Below, piece by piece: positions 1 through 9,528 of a DNA stretch of 64,000 nt; position 1 is the first letter of the stretch, and each line of letters opens with the position of its first letter. The DNA is taken from contig CANLSF010000002.1 in assembly GCA_947493695.1 (NCBI GenBank), positions 434,001 through 498,000 on the forward strand, given 5' to 3'. Position numbers and translations under genes: made by a program. The notes under the pieces were generated by a model. It had not been told where the DNA came from and did no database searches. It saw only the letters and a list, made by a program, of their open reading frames with translations. This DNA comes from an uncultured Kiloniellaceae bacterium (GTDB lineage: Bacteria > Pseudomonadota > Alphaproteobacteria > Kiloniellales > Kiloniellaceae).

Positions 1-3000
1 AACCTCGACCGTCAACTGCTCGATGTTTCCGGCATCGTAGAGCACACCATTAAAGAGAGCTCCAACCAAAACACTGGCAGAATCCGTCTCACCGGGCAGG
101 CCAATATCGATGTATTCAAACGGCGCGCCCTCGGGAAGTCCCGCAACATCGCGGAATGATGTTTCCGCACGATCTCCGGCATTTCCGTCGCCGTTTGTGC
201 CAACACCGCCATAGAGCTGGCTCCCCTCGATGCGGACGTCCTTACTGCCCAACGCGACGCCACTTTCGTAGCTGTCAGTCTCTGGATTCCAGCGCGATGC
301 GGAGATCGTAAAGCCTTCACTTTCGAAGGACGCAACCCATTCCGCAGGCGATTTACCCAGGCTCTCGCCTGGCGCAAAGCCGGCAGTCGCAGTGACCGTA
401 CCGTGGTCGCCTTCGACAGACTGATAGCTATAGTCACCTGCGTTCGCACCGGTCAGATCGACTGACAGCGTTCCGCCCAGGTCGGTGCCGTTAATAATCA
501 GTGTCGTGCCATCAAAGCTGTAGTCGACATTCTCGACCGGTGCAGGATTGCCGCCGCTGACACTCAGGGCAGATCCATCGGCGTTCAATTCATAGGAAAC
601 GCCCTGATGAACGATCTTACTGATGACACCACTCTGGTCGGCGCCGACTTCATCAACACCCTCCGGACCGGCATCGGAAATCAGGTTTCCGGTGGCAACA
701 CCGTTTTCCACCACTTCGGCAATGTTATCGGCAGCGGTTGGCACGTCATCAACCACCTTGACGTTGGCGGTGCCCTCGACGAAGTCTCCGTCACCATCCG
801 TCGCCGTGAAAGCGATTCCCAGATCGAGAATATCCTCGCTGCTTACAGGGTGATCGAGCTGACCTTCGAGGGTGAAAGTGAACTCACCGAATTCACCGCC
901 CGCTGCATCGAAGACCACCGTAAAGACAACAGCGCCACCGGCCATGGCCGTCAGCGTCTGCGTTCCGGCGTCGTAACTGTAACTCACGGCTTCGCCGTTC
1001 GACGTCAGACCGGCAGGCCCGTCGGCAGCGATGACCGAGCCCGCGCCATCAGCGCCGAAATCCACGCCAAGCACAGCAAGAATCGAAGTTGAATCCGAAC
1101 CATCGCTGCCGTTTGCCAGGTCGTCCTCATCCACAGCGGCGCACGGACAAAGCGATATGTTGTCAATGTAGCCGCCGAGCGTGTTCTCTTTGCCCACAGC
1201 CCGGAACTCGAGGCGCGTTACGTCGGCGTCACCGCCCTTGACGTTTAGAGAGATCTCCCGCCAACCGGACGTCTCGTCAGTCAGAGTGGCAACCTTCTCG
1301 CCATTCCACCAGACTTCGGCATCACTGCTGCCGCTACCGCCATCGCGGGGACGCGGCGCGTACTGGAATGTCAATTCGTAAGTCTCGCCCGCCTTGGTGT
1401 CGACATCCTGATAGACATGCGCGTTGGACTCCGAAAAGGAGCCTCTGGCGTGTGAATCAAGTTCAAGCTTGGCGGCGCCATGCTGAGCACGAATGCCGCC
1501 GAGGTTGCCGTTCTGGATCTCAATCGGCGCGTTCGAGGCATCAAGGTCGGGGTTCCAGCCGGGAATCCGGCCTTCGCCATAGGTGTTCCAGTTCCGACTG
1601 CCCAGCCCGTGGCCTTCTTCAAAACTGCCGTTGACGATCAGGTTCCCGTGGACGCAAGGATCAACCAGAACCGGCGCATCGTCTTCAATGGTGACGCTCA
1701 GGCTGCCGCGGGCAAAGTCCGGGCTGTCGCTGTCCTGGACGATGAAATCGAACGTCAGCTCCAGCGGATCGGCGGCTCCGCTCTGTCCCGCATCGGGATG
1801 GTCGACAGGCCCGAGCAAAGTAACCCAGTACTCGCCGGTCTGCTGGTCGACCTTGAGTTCGATCACATCCTCACCACCGGCAGCGCCTTTCAAGACCAAC
1901 ATGCCGTCGACCACGGTCGCAGCGCCGAACACGATCGGCGTACCGCTCGAGGTCAGGGATGCCTCGGTATTGCTCTCGGGATCTTCCGCAGCGGAAAAAC
2001 TCACGCTGGAGATACTGCCGGCACCGTCTGCACCGAAATCGAAGTCCAGATCCCCATGGATCGATTCGTTGCCGTCGTCATGGAATTCCGCCTCACTCAG
2101 CGGTGCATCCGCAATGGTACTGCCTGCCCTCGGGCCGTCATCCCAGATGTCGATCTGCAACCAACTCTCGTCGCTATCGCCATCAAAGTCGCTGACACTG
2201 TACTCGAACCAGAGGCGGATTGGATCGCGGCCACCGGTCTGATTGACGTCTGGATGATCAACCGGTTGCTCCAGTTCGAAGGTGTAAGCACCTGTCGCCT
2301 TGTCGACAGTGACCGTAATCACGGAGAGGGATGCGCCACCGTCGCCGATCGGGGCGGTGCCCGTCAGCACAATGCTACCTTCGCCATCATCAATCGCCGC
2401 ACCGAACGTGACCGCATGGCCACCGGATGTCAGTGACACACCGCGCCCAAAACGCGATTCCGGATCGGAGACATAGCGCAATTCGTCAACCGAAACGCCG
2501 CCTGGACCATCTGCGCCGAAGTCGATGTTGAGTTGGCCCTCGACTTTTTCCGCCCCATTGTCGTGAAGATCGCTCTCCTTCAGGGGTTCCTCGGCTGCAC
2601 TCCAGCGGGCATCAGGACCATCGTCCCGGACGAAGACTTTCAGCAAACTGGAATCACTGTCCCCATCCGCGTCGGTGACGGTGTATTTAAACGCCAGAAG
2701 CAATTGATCCAAGAAGCCGGTTTCTCCGGCATCGGGGTGATCCAGTGCCTGCTGCAAGTCGATCTTGTACGCACCCGTCGACTGGTTCACGGTGACCGAG
2801 ATTACGTCAAGTGACGAACCGCCTTCACCGATCGGCGCCGTTCCGGTCAGCACAATATTACCGAGCCCGTCTTCAGCGGCTGTGCCGAAAACAACCTCCT
2901 CGCCACCGGCCCTCAGGACGCCGTCAAAACTGCCATCCTGACCAACGTCATAGGCCCAGGCGAGGTCAGTTACATTGATCTCACCGGCGCCATCGGCACC

Positions 3001-6000
3001 AAAGTCGACGCGCAGATTACCACTGACGGATTCCTGACCTTTGTTGTCCAGGTCGGATTCCTTGAGGCTTCTTGCCAACGTCGATCTGGCATCGGGGCCA
3101 TCGTCACTGACACGAACCGTCAAGAGCGCAGTATCCCTGTCGCCGTCGCCATCCGTGACTGTGTACTCAAAAGACAGGTCGAGATTGTCGAGTGAACCCG
3201 TCTCACCGACATCGGGGTGATCTATCGGACCCAGCAGCGTCGTCACGTAGTTACCCGTCGCCTTCTCAACCCGGATCTCGATAACATCTTTCCCGTCTGC
3301 GGAACCGGTCAGATAGAGATAGCTTCCGGTATCCGCTGCGGCGGCAAAAGCAACGGGAACACCGCCTGCGGTAAGACTGCCGTTGAAATCGGAGTCCCCG
3401 CCTGGATCGCCCGCCTTGGCAAAGCTGATATCCGTTACCCGCGCGCCGTCCTGACCGCCGTCAAAACTGAGAGTGCCACTGGCAGAATCATTGAAGGGGT
3501 TCCGATCGGTCAGCTTTTGCTCTGAGAGGGTTCTATCTTCAACAACGTCCCTAGCAATCGGGCCGTCGTCCTGGATCTGGATGTTTATCGCCGTTGTGAC
3601 TGTATCGCCGTCGCCATCCGTCACAGTGTAGGAAAGGTTCTGCAGGAAAACGGACTCATCCGCTGATCCGGTGTCCGGATGCTGGATTGCCGCGTGTTGA
3701 ACAAACCAGAGATCATCGCCGTCCAGATAGACTGTGAAGGCAACATCGCCCTCCTCGCCACCAATCCGGCCTTCGAGCGTCGTTCCATCGCCAAAGAGAT
3801 AAATACTCTCGCCGCCTTCGGTCGCAAAGAGACCGCTGTCGGTTCCCTCGTGCAGCGCGCCGTCACCATCCGTGATCTGAAGGAAGCTACCCAGTTCATC
3901 TGTGCCGAAGTCATAGTTGAGAGTGGTCTGGGCCACGCCAATTACCTGGGCCCCGTCCGGGAGTTCGAGACCTTCGGGTAGATCAGCCTCCGTCTCGTCC
4001 GCCCCCTGTGGGTCTCCATCGACAATGCCAAGCCCGTCCGTCTCGTCATAATCAATCGTCGCTGCCTCGGCGGATGGTCCGTCATCCTGCAGCGTAACGG
4101 TGATCTGCGCCGCGTCCTGATCACCTTCGTCATCTGTGACGAGATAGGTCAACGACAGGTCAGGAACCGCGTTCTCGTCATGATCGCCATCCGCGGCAAC
4201 ACCTGCATCGGGATGGTTGATCTGCTGGAACTGCACAAAGGTGAAACCCGCATTCTCATCGGCCAGATTGGGATCCAGATGGCCGGCAAAAACCAGCTCC
4301 CCACCGTCTGTTCTGCCCCAAACGATGGTTGGATCGTTTGGATCACTGAAAAGAAACACTTCTTCAGGATTTTCGCTGCCACCGGTGAAGAGGCCGGATG
4401 ACTCGCCGTCATAGCTGAATGCGATGGCATACTGCGAAGGTTCAGCGGTTTCGGCGTCGATTGCGCCATCGGTAAAGATTTCCCAGTTTACCTGAGTCTG
4501 AGCCTGCCCGAGAACGTTCGGCAGCCCGCCTTCACCCAGAGCGGCCGCCAGGTCCGCCGCTACAGAGTCTTCGAGCTGCGCAACATCATCCGCATCTTCA
4601 TCAATCCCGGGCGTTTCATCGTAGGTGACAGCGGCATTCTGCGCTTCAGGAATATCTTCGGCGATAGCGATCTGAAATTCTGCGGTTGTCACCGCTACGT
4701 TGTTCAGGTCGGTCAACTCGCCGCCTGAAAAAACCACCTCCTCGGCGACTGCCTCGACCACAATACCCGCGTCGCCAGACTCATTGGGCGAACCGTCGCT
4801 AAGGCGTTCAGACGACCAGTCATGCGGATCGAAACTGACCGTTTCGACAAAAGATCCGTCTGTCACTGTGAAAATGTAACTATCGAAGCCGTTCTCACCG
4901 ACGATGTGCGTCACGCTACCTTCAGGGAAGGCATCGCTGGCAAGCAGGGTCCAATCCGAGGGCACACCTCGGATGACAACGCTATGGCTCTCCGAACCAT
5001 CTTCAAAATCCGGGAAGGTCGCCGCAATCGACAGATTGACCAAAGCCTCCTCCGGCCGACTGCCTTCTTGCCCGGACTGATTACCCTCACGGGCCTCGGG
5101 GTAACCTTCATCTCGCTCCAGAAGTTCAGGGAACGAGGACCGGACCGAGAGGAGAGGCTTGTCGGCAGCGGCATCAACGACCCCAACCACAGTCAGTGGC
5201 TCGGTTGTCGCTGTAATACCGTCTGTCGGATCGGTGATGTTTGCGGTCACCGTCAACGAGATATCCGCATCACTGTTCTCGGGCGGCAGGACGTAGATCT
5301 CATCAAGGTTTGCCGCGTCGACCTGAATAACAGGACCCGATTGGGCATTCGCCGGATTGCCCGGATCTCCAACAAAAATCGTCACGCCTTCCGGAACATC
5401 GGAAATGGAAATATAGTTGAGAACCTCGTCGTCACCCTCGGGCTGACTGAAGGTCACATTGATCCGCATCGGACTTTGAGTGGTATCACCCTGATTCTGG
5501 TTTGGCTGCCAGTCTTCGAAGCCCCCGTCGAAGGCACCCGCAACGGCGCCGTCGCCCTCGGGAACCTCCGTCACGACTGTTACGAAGTTGATGGAAATCG
5601 TCCCTTCGACAGCATCAACCGGATCCAGCGCTTCGTCGATAGCGGGAACACCGAATGCTAGGGCGGTTCCATCAATCACTCCCTGCGCGAGCAATAGATT
5701 CAGGATATCGCCCAGATTATCGCCATAGCTGGACGCGCCGCCGCCAAGAACCTCTGCACCGGCCGCGGTCTCAAGCGCACTGCCCTCACCTGAGAGCAGT
5801 GCCGCCTGGGCAATGAGCTGGGACACGGGGATCTGCGTCTCACCGATCAGGAAGGTAGGGGCAGCATCGCCACCGGCCGCATCCACGAGATTGAGAAAGA
5901 CAATGCGGCTGTCGATAACGTTGTCGCCATCGTCATCAAAACCGAGAACGACGTTGTTTCCCTCTACCAGGAACTGCGCCGCCGACGGGTCGAAATCCAG

Positions 6001-6192
6001 GAAGAAGCTTTTGCCCCCAAGATTACTATATTCCTGTGTCGCCCCTGGAGCGGGCCTCTGAACCGCAACCCCAAAAGTCGTAGCCTGACCGACCACCTCT
6101 ACTGTCTCGGTTTCGTAGCCGGTGCCTGCTTGCGAATTCTCATCGGTTTCAGAGCTTACCTCTGGGAACTCCCGGGAAAGGTCGTCGGTCAT
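1..6192 (-). CDS. Giant T1SS-143-type repeat protein, probable secreted adhesin (3' end outside window)
   Basis: The reading frame is open for 2064 codons from an ATG at 6192, preceded by a strong AAGGAGA ribosome site (6201-6207), and runs off the window edge, so only the N-terminal part is seen. There is no Sec signal peptide. After an N-terminal region of about 150 residues, units ending in a DDGPxA-like motif recur near residues 703, 875, 1030, 1190, 1351 and 1503, each about 150-170 residues and rich in Asp-Gly-Asp motifs that could bind calcium. A jelly-roll-like segment beginning with an NGSFE motif lies at about 1510-1680. Units of this kind are known from alphaproteobacterial T1SS-143/VCBS/RTX-like proteins exported by type I secretion, so a surface adhesin or biofilm protein is inferred. 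No transporter genes are visible here. An enzymatic or toxin role cannot be excluded without the C-terminus. Confidence 0.85.
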   Translation of the reverse strand, partial: MTDDLSREFPEVSSETDENSQAGTGYETETVEVVGQATTFGVAVQRPAPGATQEYSNLGGKSFFLDFDPSAAQFLVEGNNVVLGFDDDGDNVIDSRIVFLNLVDAAGGDAAPTFLIGETQIPVSQLIAQAALLSGEGSALETAAGAEVLGGGASSYGDNLGDILNLLLAQGVIDGTALAFGVPAIDEALDPVDAVEGTISINFVTVVTEVPEGDGAVAGAFDGGFEDWQPNQNQGDTTQSPMRINVTFSQPEGDDEVLNYISISDVPEGVTIFVGDPGNPANAQSGPVIQVDAANLDEIYVLPPENSDADISLTVTANITDPTDGITATTEPLTVVGVVDAAADKPLLSVRSSFPELLERDEGYPEAREGNQSGQEGSRPEEALVNLSIAATFPDFEDGSESHSVVIRGVPSDWTLLASDAFPEGSVTHIVGENGFDSYIFTVTDGSFVETVSFDPHDWSSERLSDGSPNESGDAGIVVEAVAEEVVFSGGELTDLNNVAVTTAEFQIAIAEDIPEAQNAAVTYDETPGIDEDADDVAQLEDSVAADLAAALGEGGLPNVLGQAQTQVNWEIFTDGAIDAETAEPSQYAIAFSYDGESSGLFTGGSENPEEVFLFSDPNDPTIVWGRTDGGELVFAGHLDPNLADENAGFTFVQFQQINHPDAGVAADGDHDENAVPDLSLTYLVTDDEGDQDAAQITVTLQDDGPSAEAATIDYDETDGLGIVDGDPQGADETEADLPEGLELPDGAQVIGVAQTTLNYDFGTDELGSFLQITDGDGALHEGTDSGLFATEGGESIYLFGDGTTLEGRIGGEEGDVAFTVYLDGDDLWFVQHAAIQHPDTGSADESVFLQNLSYTVTDGDGDTVTTAINIQIQDDGPIARDVVEDRTLSEQKLTDRNPFNDSASGTLSFDGGQDGARVTDISFAKAGDPGGDSDFNGSLTAGGVPVAFAAAADTGSYLYLTGSADGKDVIEIRVEKATGNYVTTLLGPIDHPDVGETGSLDNLDLSFEYTVTDGDGDRDTALLTVRVSDDGPDARSTLARSLKESDLDNKGQESVSGNLRVDFGADGAGEINVTDLAWAYDVGQDGSFDGVLRAGGEEVVFGTAAEDGLGNIVLTGTAPIGEGGSSLDVISVTVNQSTGAYKIDLQQALDHPDAGETGFLDQLLLAFKYTVTDADGDSDSSLLKVFVRDDGPDARWSAAEEPLKESDLHDNGAEKVEGQLNIDFGADGPGGVSVDELRYVSDPESRFGRGVSLTSGGHAVTFGAAIDDGEGSIVLTGTAPIGDGGASLSVITVTVDKATGAYTFELEQPVDHPDVNQTGGRDPIRLWFEYSVSDFDGDSDESWLQIDIWDDGPRAGSTIADAPLSEAEFHDDGNESIHGDLDFDFGADGAGSISSVSFSAAEDPESNTEASLTSSGTPIVFGAATVVDGMLVLKGAAGGEDVIELKVDQQTGEYWVTLLGPVDHPDAGQSGAADPLELTFDFIVQDSDSPDFARGSLSVTIEDDAPVLVDPCVHGNLIVNGSFEEGHGLGSRNWNTYGEGRIPGWNPDLDASNAPIEIQNGNLGGIRAQHGAAKLELDSHARGSFSESNAHVYQDVDTKAGETYELTFQYAPRPRDGGSGSSDAEVWWNGEKVATLTDETSGWREISLNVKGGDADVTRLEFRAVGKENTLGGYIDNISLCPCAAVDEDDLANGSDGSDSTSILAVLGVDFGADGAGSVIAADGPAGLTSNGEAVSYSYDAGTQTLTAMAGGAVVFTVVFDAAGGEFGEFTFTLEGQLDHPVSSEDILDLGIAFTATDGDGDFVEGTANVKVVDDVPTAADNIAEVVENGVATGNLISDAGPEGVDEVGADQSGVISKIVHQGVSYELNADGSALSVSGGNPAPVENVDYSFDGTTLIINGTDLGGTLSVDLTGANAGDYSYQSVEGDHGTVTATAGFAPGESLGKSPAEWVASFESEGFTISASRWNPETDSYESGVALGSKDVRIEGSQLYGGVGTNGDGNAGDRAETSFRDVAGLPEGAPFEYIDIGLPGETDSASVLVGALFNGVLYDAGNIEQLTVEV

Positions 6193-6500
6193 TGCGGTCG
6201 TCTCCTTGACTTAAACCGCTCCGTTCCTGGTGCGGCACTACCTGTGTCAAACTTGAGGCCGCAGTTTTATCGAATGAGATTAAAAATTCGATTATAATAC
6301 TTACGAAAACAACATATCATTATATGAGTTTAATTAATTTAACTAATAAATATATGTAAAATTTTACACAAATTGTCAGATGCATTGATAACAAGAATTA
6401 TTTATTATACAAAAAATCTTATTTTAATTTTATTTATTTAACTACATTAATAAAACTAGGAAAAATATAATTAATTACCGAATCAGGTATAACGAAGAAC
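6193..6500. other. AT-rich intergenic block upstream of the giant repeat gene
   Basis: No gene is supported here. From about 6260 to 6500 the sequence is strikingly AT-rich, with long runs of A and T only, unlike the GC-rich coding sequence on both sides. It is the 5' region of the giant repeat gene, so it most likely holds that gene's promoter. AT-rich surface-protein promoters are often targets of silencing proteins such as H-NS/MucR/Ros types; that is inference, and no specific operator was recognised. Confidence 0.5.
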
Positions 6501-6536
6501 AAAAAAAGCGGCAACTTCTATTAAGTTGCCGCTTTT
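6501..6536 (-). terminator. Intrinsic terminator of the Do-protease gene
   Basis: Arms AAGCGGCAACTT (6506-6517) and AAGTTGCCGCTT (6523-6534) form a perfect 12-bp stem with a 5-nt loop. Read on the minus strand, the stem is followed by seven T residues (the A run at 6501-6507), the classical factor-independent layout. It lies 40 bases after the stop of the protease gene, and a shorter T run on the other side could make it weakly bidirectional. Confidence 0.9.
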
Positions 6537-6576
6537 CGAAATCACAGACTCGCTGAGATCTTTATCAGGTTGGTCT

Positions 6577-8106
6577 TTAACCGTCCTTTTTAAGCCGGAC
6601 AGCCACCCACTGGAAGTCACCCTGGCGATAGACCAGCAAGGTCACAACGCGATAACCTTCTTCCTTGGCTTTTTCGACCCTCTGTTGAACCTCGGTCGGA
6701 TTTCCGACCTCTTCCTGATCGACCTCGACAATAACGTCACCGGGCCGCAGGCCTTTTTCAGCTGCTGTGCTGTTTTGCTCAACGTCGGTAATCACAACAC
6801 CGTTCGTCTTTTCGTCGAGCTCAAACTGCTGGCGCAATTCAGGTGTGATCTGGCCAAGCGCAAGGCCAAGGTCCGAAACCTTTCCGGTTACATCCTTGGG
6901 GGTCGGGTTCTGAGGAACAGCTGCAACCTGCGGCTCGTCTTTAAGTCGACCCAAGTCAACCTTGACGACTTTCTCTTCACCACGGCGCCAGACGACAACG
7001 TCAACAGATTCACCAATCGGCGTCTCAGCAACCATGCGCGGAAGCTTGCGCATATCGGGCACAATCCGGTCGTCGAACTTCAGGATAACATCGCCTTGAA
7101 GGATACCGGCTGCTTCCGCAGGTCCGCCTTCGGTAACAGAAGCAACAAGTGCTCCCTTTGAATCTTTAAGGCGCAGGCCTTCAGCCAATTCGTCGGTCAC
7201 CGTCTGGATATGAACACCGAGCCAGCCGCGCTTGACTTCGCCAAATTCACGAAGCTGACTGACGATGTTGCGTCCCAAGGTCGACGGAATAGCGAAACCG
7301 ATGCCAACCGAACCGCCGGACGGCGAAAAGATGGCTGTATTCACGCCAATGACATCACCATCCAGATTGAACATCGGTCCGCCGGAGTTACCCCGGTTGA
7401 TCGCAGCGTCGGTCTGAATGAAGTCATCATAGGGGCCTGCATTGATGTCGCGCTGACGCGCGGAAACAATGCCCGCTGTCACGGTGCCGCCAAGACCAAA
7501 GGGGTTACCGATCGCAACCACCCAGTCGCCGATGCGGGTTTCGTCTGAATCGCCCCACTCAACAGCCACAATGTCCTTTGGCGGCTCAACTTTCAGCAGC
7601 GCCAGATCGGTCTTTTCATCACTACCGACAACCTCTGCCTTCAAGGTAACACCGTCGTGCAGACGAACCGAAACCTCATCGGCCCCCTCAATCACATGGT
7701 GGTTGGTGACGATGTAGCCTTCCTCGGAAATGATGAACCCTGAGCCTTGCGACCCACCCCGGCGACGTTCCGGCGGACGACCGCGGCGCTCAAAGAAATC
7801 TTTGAAGAATTCCTCAAAGTCTTGCCCAGGCGCTGGGCCCTCTTGCTGCTCTTCAGCGGAATCACCGTTGCTGACAGCATTCTGGCTTGCCGAGATATTC
7901 ACAACCGACGGTAAAAGCTTTTCCGCAAGGTCCGCAAAACTCTCGGGCGCCCCACGCGCTTGGGCAGAAAACGACCAGAGCGTCAGCGCTATGACCGTCG
8001 TGATGGCTAAAACCACAAGACTTTTATTGTGGCTCTCCTGCGCTTTGGCAACAGCCCTTGCGCGGGAGCGTGATTGGGATCGATGTCCGAGAGTCACCGT
8101 CATCAC
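6577..8106 (-). CDS. degP: Periplasmic serine endoprotease, Do/HtrA family
   Basis: The 509-residue protein has a hydrophobic segment at about 29-48 that should act as signal peptide or N-terminal anchor. A trypsin-like domain follows with the catalytic triad in family context: His137 (TNHHV), Asp167 (KTDLAL) and Ser241 (GNSGGP). Two PDZ domains follow, at about 270-365 and 405-505. Do proteases degrade or refold misfolded envelope proteins and are often stress-induced. The acidic and arginine-rich stretch at 82-118 corresponds to the mobile LA-loop region. It lies downstream of hflK-hflC-DUF2065 on the same strand, a common alphaproteobacterial arrangement, but a hairpin at 8235-8280 suggests it has its own promoter. 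Two adjacent ATG codons make the start ambiguous by one residue. Confidence 0.95.
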   Translation of the reverse strand: MMTVTLGHRSQSRSRARAVAKAQESHNKSLVVLAITTVIALTLWSFSAQARGAPESFADLAEKLLPSVVNISASQNAVSNGDSAEEQQEGPAPGQDFEEFFKDFFERRGRPPERRRGGSQGSGFIISEEGYIVTNHHVIEGADEVSVRLHDGVTLKAEVVGSDEKTDLALLKVEPPKDIVAVEWGDSDETRIGDWVVAIGNPFGLGGTVTAGIVSARQRDINAGPYDDFIQTDAAINRGNSGGPMFNLDGDVIGVNTAIFSPSGGSVGIGFAIPSTLGRNIVSQLREFGEVKRGWLGVHIQTVTDELAEGLRLKDSKGALVASVTEGGPAEAAGILQGDVILKFDDRIVPDMRKLPRMVAETPIGESVDVVVWRRGEEKVVKVDLGRLKDEPQVAAVPQNPTPKDVTGKVSDLGLALGQITPELRQQFELDEKTNGVVITDVEQNSTAAEKGLRPGDVIVEVDQEEVGNPTEVQQRVEKAKEEGYRVVTLLVYRQGDFQWVAVRLKKDG

Positions 8107-8234
8107 CTCATGTTTTATGTTCAGAGCGACGTTGCTTCGCCCATCTCAGTAATCGCTATCTATTATTCTCTTCCCGGCGATCAAGGGAAAGCCCTTAAAA
8201 TACGTAAGGGCACGTCATCAATAAGCTGTGAGAG

Positions 8235-8280
8235 AAAAGGGGCGTAAATGTGGCGCCTGGCCCGGAGCACAGCCCCTTTT
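8235..8280 (-). terminator. Probable terminator after the hflK-hflC-DUF2065 unit
   Basis: Perfect 9-bp arms AAAAGGGGC (8235-8243) and GCCCCTTTT (8272-8280) enclose a loop of 28 nt that can itself fold (GGCGCC and GGCCCGG segments). On the minus strand the stem ends in four T residues. It lies in the 227-base gap between the DUF2065 gene and the Do-protease gene and would separate the two units. The long loop makes it a weaker candidate than the terminator at 6501-6536. Confidence 0.55.
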
Positions 8281-8333
8281 GAGCTTAAATTCGACCGTAC
8301 GGCGAGAGAACTGTTGTAGTTTCTCGCCCTTGC

Positions 8334-8519
8334 TCAACCGCGTAGCAGCCAAACCCCGAGTACACCGACCGCAGCCGCAGTGAGGCCACCGATCCGTAAA
8401 GCCTCCGTCGGAGACCGCTCTAGGAGTGTAAGAATTTCCCTCAAACGCTTCGGGAAGAGCGCGAGGAAGAGGCCTTCGATCACGAGGACCAATGCGAGCC
8501 CTGTTAGAAAATCCGTCAT
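8334..8519 (-). CDS. DUF2065 (YjeT-like) small inner-membrane protein
   Basis: This 61-residue protein begins MTDFLTGLALV and has two hydrophobic segments (about 4-22 and 41-58) joined by a short basic loop containing PKRLREIL. Length and pattern match the DUF2065/YjeT family, whose gene is very often next to hflC; its function is not established. I chose the ATG at 8519 because it gives the family's usual length. An in-frame GTG at 8540 lies inside a strong hairpin (8533-8570) and would add seven atypical residues. It lies 83 bases after hflC on the same strand, so it is probably co-transcribed with hflK-hflC. Confidence 0.8.
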   Translation of the reverse strand: MTDFLTGLALVLVIEGLFLALFPKRLREILTLLERSPTEALRIGGLTAAAVGVLGVWLLRG

Positions 8520-8532
8520 ATAGAGTCTTTCG

Positions 8533-8570
8533 CCGGCCACGAAGGGGTATCAGACCCCCATCGTGACCGG
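8533..8570 (-). other. Strong hairpin in the hflC-DUF2065 gap
   Basis: The segment folds into a nearly continuous stem: CCGG with CCGG, CACGA with TCGTG, and GGGGT with ACCCC around an ATCAG loop, interrupted only by single-base bulges. There is no T run on either side, so it is not a typical terminator. It would lie in the mRNA just before the DUF2065 start and may affect RNA stability or the expression ratio of the two genes (inference). Confidence 0.5.
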
Positions 8571-8602
8571 CTGATCATCACAGGCAGCAACCGAGTCGCC
8601 GC

Positions 8603-9514
8603 TCAGTTGCCGCTGCGCGTTGCCTCTTCATCTTTCCTCTTGCGGTCGCCCGCATCGACACTGCTGAAGAAGTCGAAGAATTCGCTATCCGGCGAGAGCA
8701 CGAGATAGGAATTGTCGTTCGCAAACGACGCCTCGTAAGCCTGCATCGAACGATAGAAGTTGAAGAATTCGGCATCCTGGCCATAGGCGTCATTCAGGAT
8801 TGAGGTTCGCGCACCTTCGCCCTGCCCTCGGAGGATTTCGGATTCGCGCGTTGCTTCGGCGATGATAACCGTTGCTTCACGGTCAGCAGCAGAGGTAATC
8901 CGCTGTGCCAACTCCCGACCTTGAGCCCTGAATTCAGCAGCTTCCCGCTCGCGTTCGGACTTCATCCGCTCATAGACCGATTGCACCGTCTGGTCAGGGA
9001 GATCGGCACGACGCAAACGCACATCAAGGATCACAATTCCAAAGTTTTGAGCTTCGGCATTAACCTGCTCCCGAATGGCCTGAAGGATCGGCGTTCTATC
9101 TGCAGATAATACCGATGCAAGTGTCGCGTTACCTAAAACACCACGTGTTGTTGCATTGATAATAGATGACAGCTTTTGCTCCGCATTGGATTCGGTTCGA
9201 AGCGCCTTGAAATACACCAATGGATCCTCGATCCGGTAGCGCGCAAAGGTGTTGACCAAAATACGTTTCTGATCCGTGAGGATCACGCTCTCGACCGGTG
9301 GATCAATGTTCAGAACCCGCTTTTCATAGTACTGCACGTTCTGAATAAACGGAAGTTTGTACTGCAAACCCGGCGTCTGGATGATTTTCTTGGGGTTACC
9401 AAACTGCATCACAATGGCTTGCTGGGTCTGATCAACGGTGAAGAGCGTTGCCGAAACCACGATACCAAGCAGGATGACAATAATCGCCGAAATGAAGACT
9501 TTTGTTTGAGACAT
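8603..9514 (-). CDS. hflC: HflC, SPFH-domain modulator of FtsH protease
   Basis: The 303-residue protein has an N-terminal membrane anchor at about 5-25 followed by an SPFH/band-7 domain facing the periplasm and a coiled-coil region rich in Arg, Glu and Ala (about 185-250). It matches HflC in length and in motifs such as QQAIVMQFG near the start. HflC forms a large membrane assembly with HflK around FtsH and moderates its degradation of membrane proteins. The ATG at 9514 lies 14 bases after the hflK stop, so the two are clearly an operon. Confidence 0.95.
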   Translation of the reverse strand: MSQTKVFISAIIVILLGIVVSATLFTVDQTQQAIVMQFGNPKKIIQTPGLQYKLPFIQNVQYYEKRVLNIDPPVESVILTDQKRILVNTFARYRIEDPLVYFKALRTESNAEQKLSSIINATTRGVLGNATLASVLSADRTPILQAIREQVNAEAQNFGIVILDVRLRRADLPDQTVQSVYERMKSEREREAAEFRAQGRELAQRITSAADREATVIIAEATRESEILRGQGEGARTSILNDAYGQDAEFFNFYRSMQAYEASFANDNSYLVLSPDSEFFDFFSSVDAGDRKRKDEEATRSGN

Positions 9515-9528
9515 CTTTTGAGCCCTCC

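Noticed and set aside
607-5661. Several long plus-strand open frames (for example 607-1092, 1480-2436, 4822-5661) opposite the giant repeat gene
   Set aside because: They have no family features or ribosome sites and arise because the Asp/Gly/Thr-rich repeats on the minus strand lack stop codons on the complement. The minus frame is open for 2064 codons with a clear start and repeat structure.
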